Positions 63,850 to 64,000 of a stretch of 64,000 nucleotides of DNA are shown piece by piece; within the stretch, counting starts at the first letter, position 1, and each line of letters starts with the position of its first letter. The notes under the pieces are model-generated. The model was not told the DNA's origin and did no database searches. It was given only the letters and a program-made list of their open reading frames with translations. The translations under genes and the position numbers were made by a program. The stretch comes from Odiellus spinosus (Eukaryota; Arthropoda; Arachnida; Opiliones; Phalangiidae), in the NCBI GenBank assembly GCA_963920705.1, contig OY987226.1:29224694-29288693 (forward strand). The letters run 5' to 3'.

Positions 63850-64000
63850 ATTTTATAAATAAATAATCTACCTGTTCCTAAATGTAGAATTTTCATAAAA
63901 TTCGCCAAATTAGTATTTGGTCCAGCAAATGTAGAACCCCAACTTACTCCAAAATATTTTTTGGTCAATAGAATACCCAGTTTCTGAGCTTCGTAACGAT
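63850..64000 (-). CDS. Partial unknown exon at window edge
   Basis: The minus-strand frame is open to the window end and reads RYEAQKLGILLTKKYFG, then WGSTFAGPNTNL and FMKILHLGTG. A GGAACAG/GTAGAT splice-donor-like site lies near 63870, after which the text becomes AT-rich. It looks protein-coding, but no family was recognised. Confidence 0.35.

Overview
The window is eukaryotic, transposon-dense DNA with no recognisable single-copy host gene. The element mix (a BEL/Pao element with a tRNA-Phe primer site, a Mag-like Ty3/gypsy element, APE-type and R2-like LINEs, a Penelope-like element with a GIY-YIG domain, mariner and hAT remnants, Polinton/Maverick-type genes) and the TATA plus TCAGT-type promoters suggest an arthropod, probably an insect. 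The species cannot be fixed from sequence alone.

Layout, left half. 1-7713 is a giant, nearly perfect inverted repeat (arms 1-3351 and 4180-7713, loop 3352-4179). Each arm carries a TATA box and a mini-ORF related to a second palindromic family near 39-52 kb. 7714-11400 is mostly non-coding, with a small inverted repeat, one hypothetical ORF and a decayed gene. 11402-18870 holds minus-strand LINEs: an APE/Tx1-like element whose reverse-transcriptase core is deleted, carrying a TTAA-flanked MITE, and an R2-like element with a zinc knuckle and REL-type endonuclease region. Both end in CT/GA-rich microsatellite. 19.2-22.5 kb has a few compact unknown genes split by a head-to-head pair of mariner transposase pseudogenes. 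22.6-26.5 kb is a plus-strand APE LINE with several frameshifts. 28.9-29.8 kb is the 3' end of a hAT transposase gene with one visible intron.

Layout, right half. 30.6-32.8 kb holds a tandem repeat and a Polinton-type packaging ATPase gene overlapped by a small gene. It is interrupted by a young, intact BEL/Pao retrotransposon (32764-38860; 334-bp LTRs with one mismatch seen; 5-bp TSD AAATA). From 39.2 kb on there is a tandem segmental duplication: copy 1 (about 40515-49138) and copy 2 (about 50046-62237) share a palindromic terminal region, a Mag-like element nested in another retrotransposon gag, unknown decayed ORFs, and a satellite-filled element with 17-bp terminal inverted repeats and an 8-bp target duplication. 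Copy 1 lost 3.3 kb at an ATT microhomology, which removed most of pol. Between the copies lie two more small Polinton-type genes (49095-49615). The window ends with a truncated Penelope-like element (62857-63720) and a partial unknown reading frame at the edge.

Functionally, only the BEL/Pao element looks able to encode all its own proteins. The others are truncated, frameshifted or mutated in a key motif, such as the Mag-like RT with FQDN in place of YxDD. The most interesting signals are the scattered Polinton-type genes beside palindromic, promoter-bearing repeat ends, and the satellite-filled TIR element whose arrays changed independently in the two duplicate copies.
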